Shown piece after piece: positions 14,407-15,981 of a stretch of DNA of 15,981 nt. This DNA is from an uncultured bacterium. Its GTDB lineage: Bacteria > Bacteroidota > Bacteroidia > Sphingobacteriales > Sphingobacteriaceae. The notes beneath the pieces were generated by a model. It saw nothing but the letters and a program-made list of their open reading frames with translations. It was not told the origin of the DNA and made no database searches. Within the stretch, counting starts at the first letter, position 1, and every line of letters begins with the position of its first letter. A program made the position numbers and the translations under genes. The DNA is taken from NCBI GenBank assembly GCA_903958995.1, contig CAJBVG010000253.1, forward strand, positions 1-15,981, written 5' to 3'.

Positions 14407-15981
14407 GGCTTGGCGTAATTATTTTTTATCAAAGTAACGTTAAATTTTTGAATATATGCTTCTATCACCTTTTTCAACTGATCACGTTTTATTACTTCGA
14501 TGTCTTTCAAGTTATTGGTTAAATACCAATCCTTTTCGTAATTATACAAAGCCGTTACTTTATCATCGGAATATTGCAATACGTAAGAAGAGTCAATTAA
14601 TTGATACACTCCATCTCTGTAATTTATTGAATAATTTACACTATCAACTGTCATTAAACTTTTACCAAAAGAATTAAAGGGTTTATCAAAATGCAAGTAA
14701 TCAAGTATACTCGGCATGACATCTATTTGTGAGGCAATCTTAGATGACTTCCCTTTCCAATCTCTAGATGGGTCGTAAAAAATAATGGGGATTTTATAAT
14801 AAGAAACTTTAGTGTCGTAATATTTATCATCAGCATCTGGAGTATGATCGGGCATGATTACAAACAATGTATTATAAAACCATCTTTTTGTTTTTGCATA
14901 ATCGAAAAACTTACGCAATGCCTGATCTGTATAAAGAAAACTTCTGTGTTTGTCAGTATCTACAGATTTGAATTTCTGCTGATATTCTGTTGGAATAGAA
15001 AATGGTGGGTGAGATGATAAGCTAAAGAAAGTGGCAAAAAATGGTTTGGGTGCTGAGCTTAATGATCGGGCAACATATTGCATAAAAGGTTCGTCATATA
15101 TTCCCCAGTGTCCATCAAAATCTCTTGAATTATCATATTCATTCATTCCGAAATAATCATCGAATTCGGCTTTCTTTGCAAAGGCATCAAAATTCATAGA
15201 GCCATTAAATCCTCCATGATAAAAAGCAGAGTAATACCCTTTCGTTTTCAATAAGGTAGGTAATGTATTAATATAATTAGTCTGATATACACTGCTTGTA
15301 TACGCTTCATCTAACAACGATGGAATGCTTGCTAAAATACTAGGAACTGCTTCGTTAGATTTTTTGCCATTCGCGAATCCGTTTTCAAAAAAATAACTCT
15401 CTTGAATTAAACTATCTAAAAATGGAGAGTAAGAAACTTTTTTATTTATTACTCCGATATACTCGTTAGAAAAACTTTCGAGAATTAATACCACAACATT
15501 TTTTGGTGTGAATAATGTTGATGTGGCATAATCTTTTTTGATATTAAACTGCTTTGTTAATTCTGCTTCTGATAAATAATTTTTTTCTTTTATTGTTGTT
15601 TTCCCAACAGATTGAATAATCGTAAATGGCGTATTTAAAACTAAAGAAGCATTTTGCGGATTCCCCCATCGAGAAGCGCTGATGGTTTGAATGGGTTTGG
15701 TTTGTGTTCCACCTCGAGCAGCAATAACTAACAATCCTAAATATAAAATTACTGTAATTGTTTTTAAAGCAACATAAGGCTTGTTTTCAATTACTCTAAT
15801 TTTTAATGTCCTTTTGTAAAGCACATAAAGCATATACGTAAGCATTCCAGAAATGATTAACAACCACCAGTAATCTTTAATATAACTCGGTAACATTTGC
15901 CAAATATCATTCTCACCGCTAAACAATTCGAAACCTGTTCTCTTTTTTTGAAATCTGAAATATTCAATATCAATAATATTA
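14403..15981 (-). CDS. LTA synthase-type membrane sulfatase-fold enzyme (5' end beyond window)
   Basis: The frame is open to the window edge: 525 codons are visible, counting from the codon at 15980-15978. A TTG at 15926 is in frame but is not a convincing start, because open, family-like sequence (FRFQKKRTGFELF) precedes it. Two transmembrane segments are visible (about 38-55 and 71-90); more are expected upstream. The extracytoplasmic part is an alkaline-phosphatase/sulfatase fold with VLILESFSNE (E168), NGKKSNEAVPSI with a likely nucleophile S208, YHGGFNGSMNF (H255), SLSSHPPF (H324) and MPDHTPD (D378, H379), matching the metal and active-site motifs of lipoteichoic acid synthase relatives. 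Such enzymes move phosphoglycerol or phosphoethanolamine from phospholipids to glycans or lipids. It is translationally coupled to the lipid kinase. Confidence 0.87.
   Translation of the reverse strand, partial: NIIDIEYFRFQKKRTGFELFSGENDIWQMLPSYIKDYWWLLIISGMLTYMLYVLYKRTLKIRVIENKPYVALKTITVILYLGLLVIAARGGTQTKPIQTISASRWGNPQNASLVLNTPFTIIQSVGKTTIKEKNYLSEAELTKQFNIKKDYATSTLFTPKNVVVLILESFSNEYIGVINKKVSYSPFLDSLIQESYFFENGFANGKKSNEAVPSILASIPSLLDEAYTSSVYQTNYINTLPTLLKTKGYYSAFYHGGFNGSMNFDAFAKKAEFDDYFGMNEYDNSRDFDGHWGIYDEPFMQYVARSLSSAPKPFFATFFSLSSHPPFSIPTEYQQKFKSVDTDKHRSFLYTDQALRKFFDYAKTKRWFYNTLFVIMPDHTPDADDKYYDTKVSYYKIPIIFYDPSRDWKGKSSKIASQIDVMPSILDYLHFDKPFNSFGKSLMTVDSVNYSINYRDGVYQLIDSSYVLQYSDDKVTALYNYEKDWYLTNNLKDIEVIKRDQLKKVIEAYIQKFNVTLIKNNYAKP

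Noticed and set aside
15924..15926. TTG as the start codon of the LTA synthase-type gene
   Set aside because: The frame remains open to the window edge, the upstream residues look like family sequence and the protein would lack most of its membrane helices; the gene is better read as cut by the window.
1..15981. A defence system, prophage, CRISPR array or insertion sequence
   Set aside because: No transposase, integrase, nuclease, phage gene or regular spaced repeat was found; all genes fit conserved housekeeping or envelope functions.

Overview
The window reads as a chromosomal segment from a Bacteroidota bacterium, most likely a Chitinophagales/Sphingobacteriales-type member of class Bacteroidia. 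This rests on AT-rich DNA, weak or absent Shine-Dalgarno sequences, candidate promoter boxes of the Bacteroidota form TAnnTTTG, the gene order exbB-exbD-exbD-tonB-lipoprotein-TPR, a DUF3127 gene, and a nuo operon with separate nuoC and nuoD. Placement below phylum is inference. All 16 protein genes lie on the minus strand, so transcription runs from position 15981 towards 1. No RNA gene, CRISPR array, transposase or prophage gene was seen, and no gene-free stretch exceeds 300 bases.

In transcription order, the first block (15981-13185) is a translationally coupled set: a membrane sulfatase-fold enzyme of the LTA synthase type (its start lies beyond the window edge), a DgkB/YegS-type lipid kinase, and a SUI1/YciH-type initiation-factor protein. 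The first two may form a cycle in which phosphoglycerol transfer releases diacylglycerol and the kinase returns it to phosphatidic acid. Next is ATP-dependent PEP carboxykinase (pckA, 13098-11482). It ends in a cluster of three inverted repeats, one of them a strong intrinsic terminator, partly enclosed by a 13-bp inverted repeat. A small DUF3127 protein with an SSB-like acidic tail follows (11315-10950), apparently with its own promoter.

The second block (10751-5013) is an envelope energy-transduction operon: exbB, two exbD paralogues, tonB, a two-helix membrane protein, a PstS-like lipoprotein and a secreted TPR protein. It ends in an intrinsic terminator at 4967-4999. A good TAnnTTTG box lies between the TPR stop codon and the hairpin, so transcription of the next operon probably starts inside the terminator.

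The third block (4955-1) is the start of the respiratory complex I operon: nuoA, nuoB, nuoC, nuoD, nuoE, then a class I SAM-dependent methyltransferase, then nuoF (cut by the window edge). The methyltransferase is the most unexpected gene: it sits between two subunits of the NADH-oxidising module, has visibly lower GC than its neighbours, and is joined on both sides by the same TAATATGT junction. Most of the window is otherwise conserved core machinery. The points most worth checking are this insertion, the sulfatase-kinase pair, the terminator/promoter overlap before nuoA, the pckA 3' hairpin cluster and the SSB-like tail of the DUF3127 protein.
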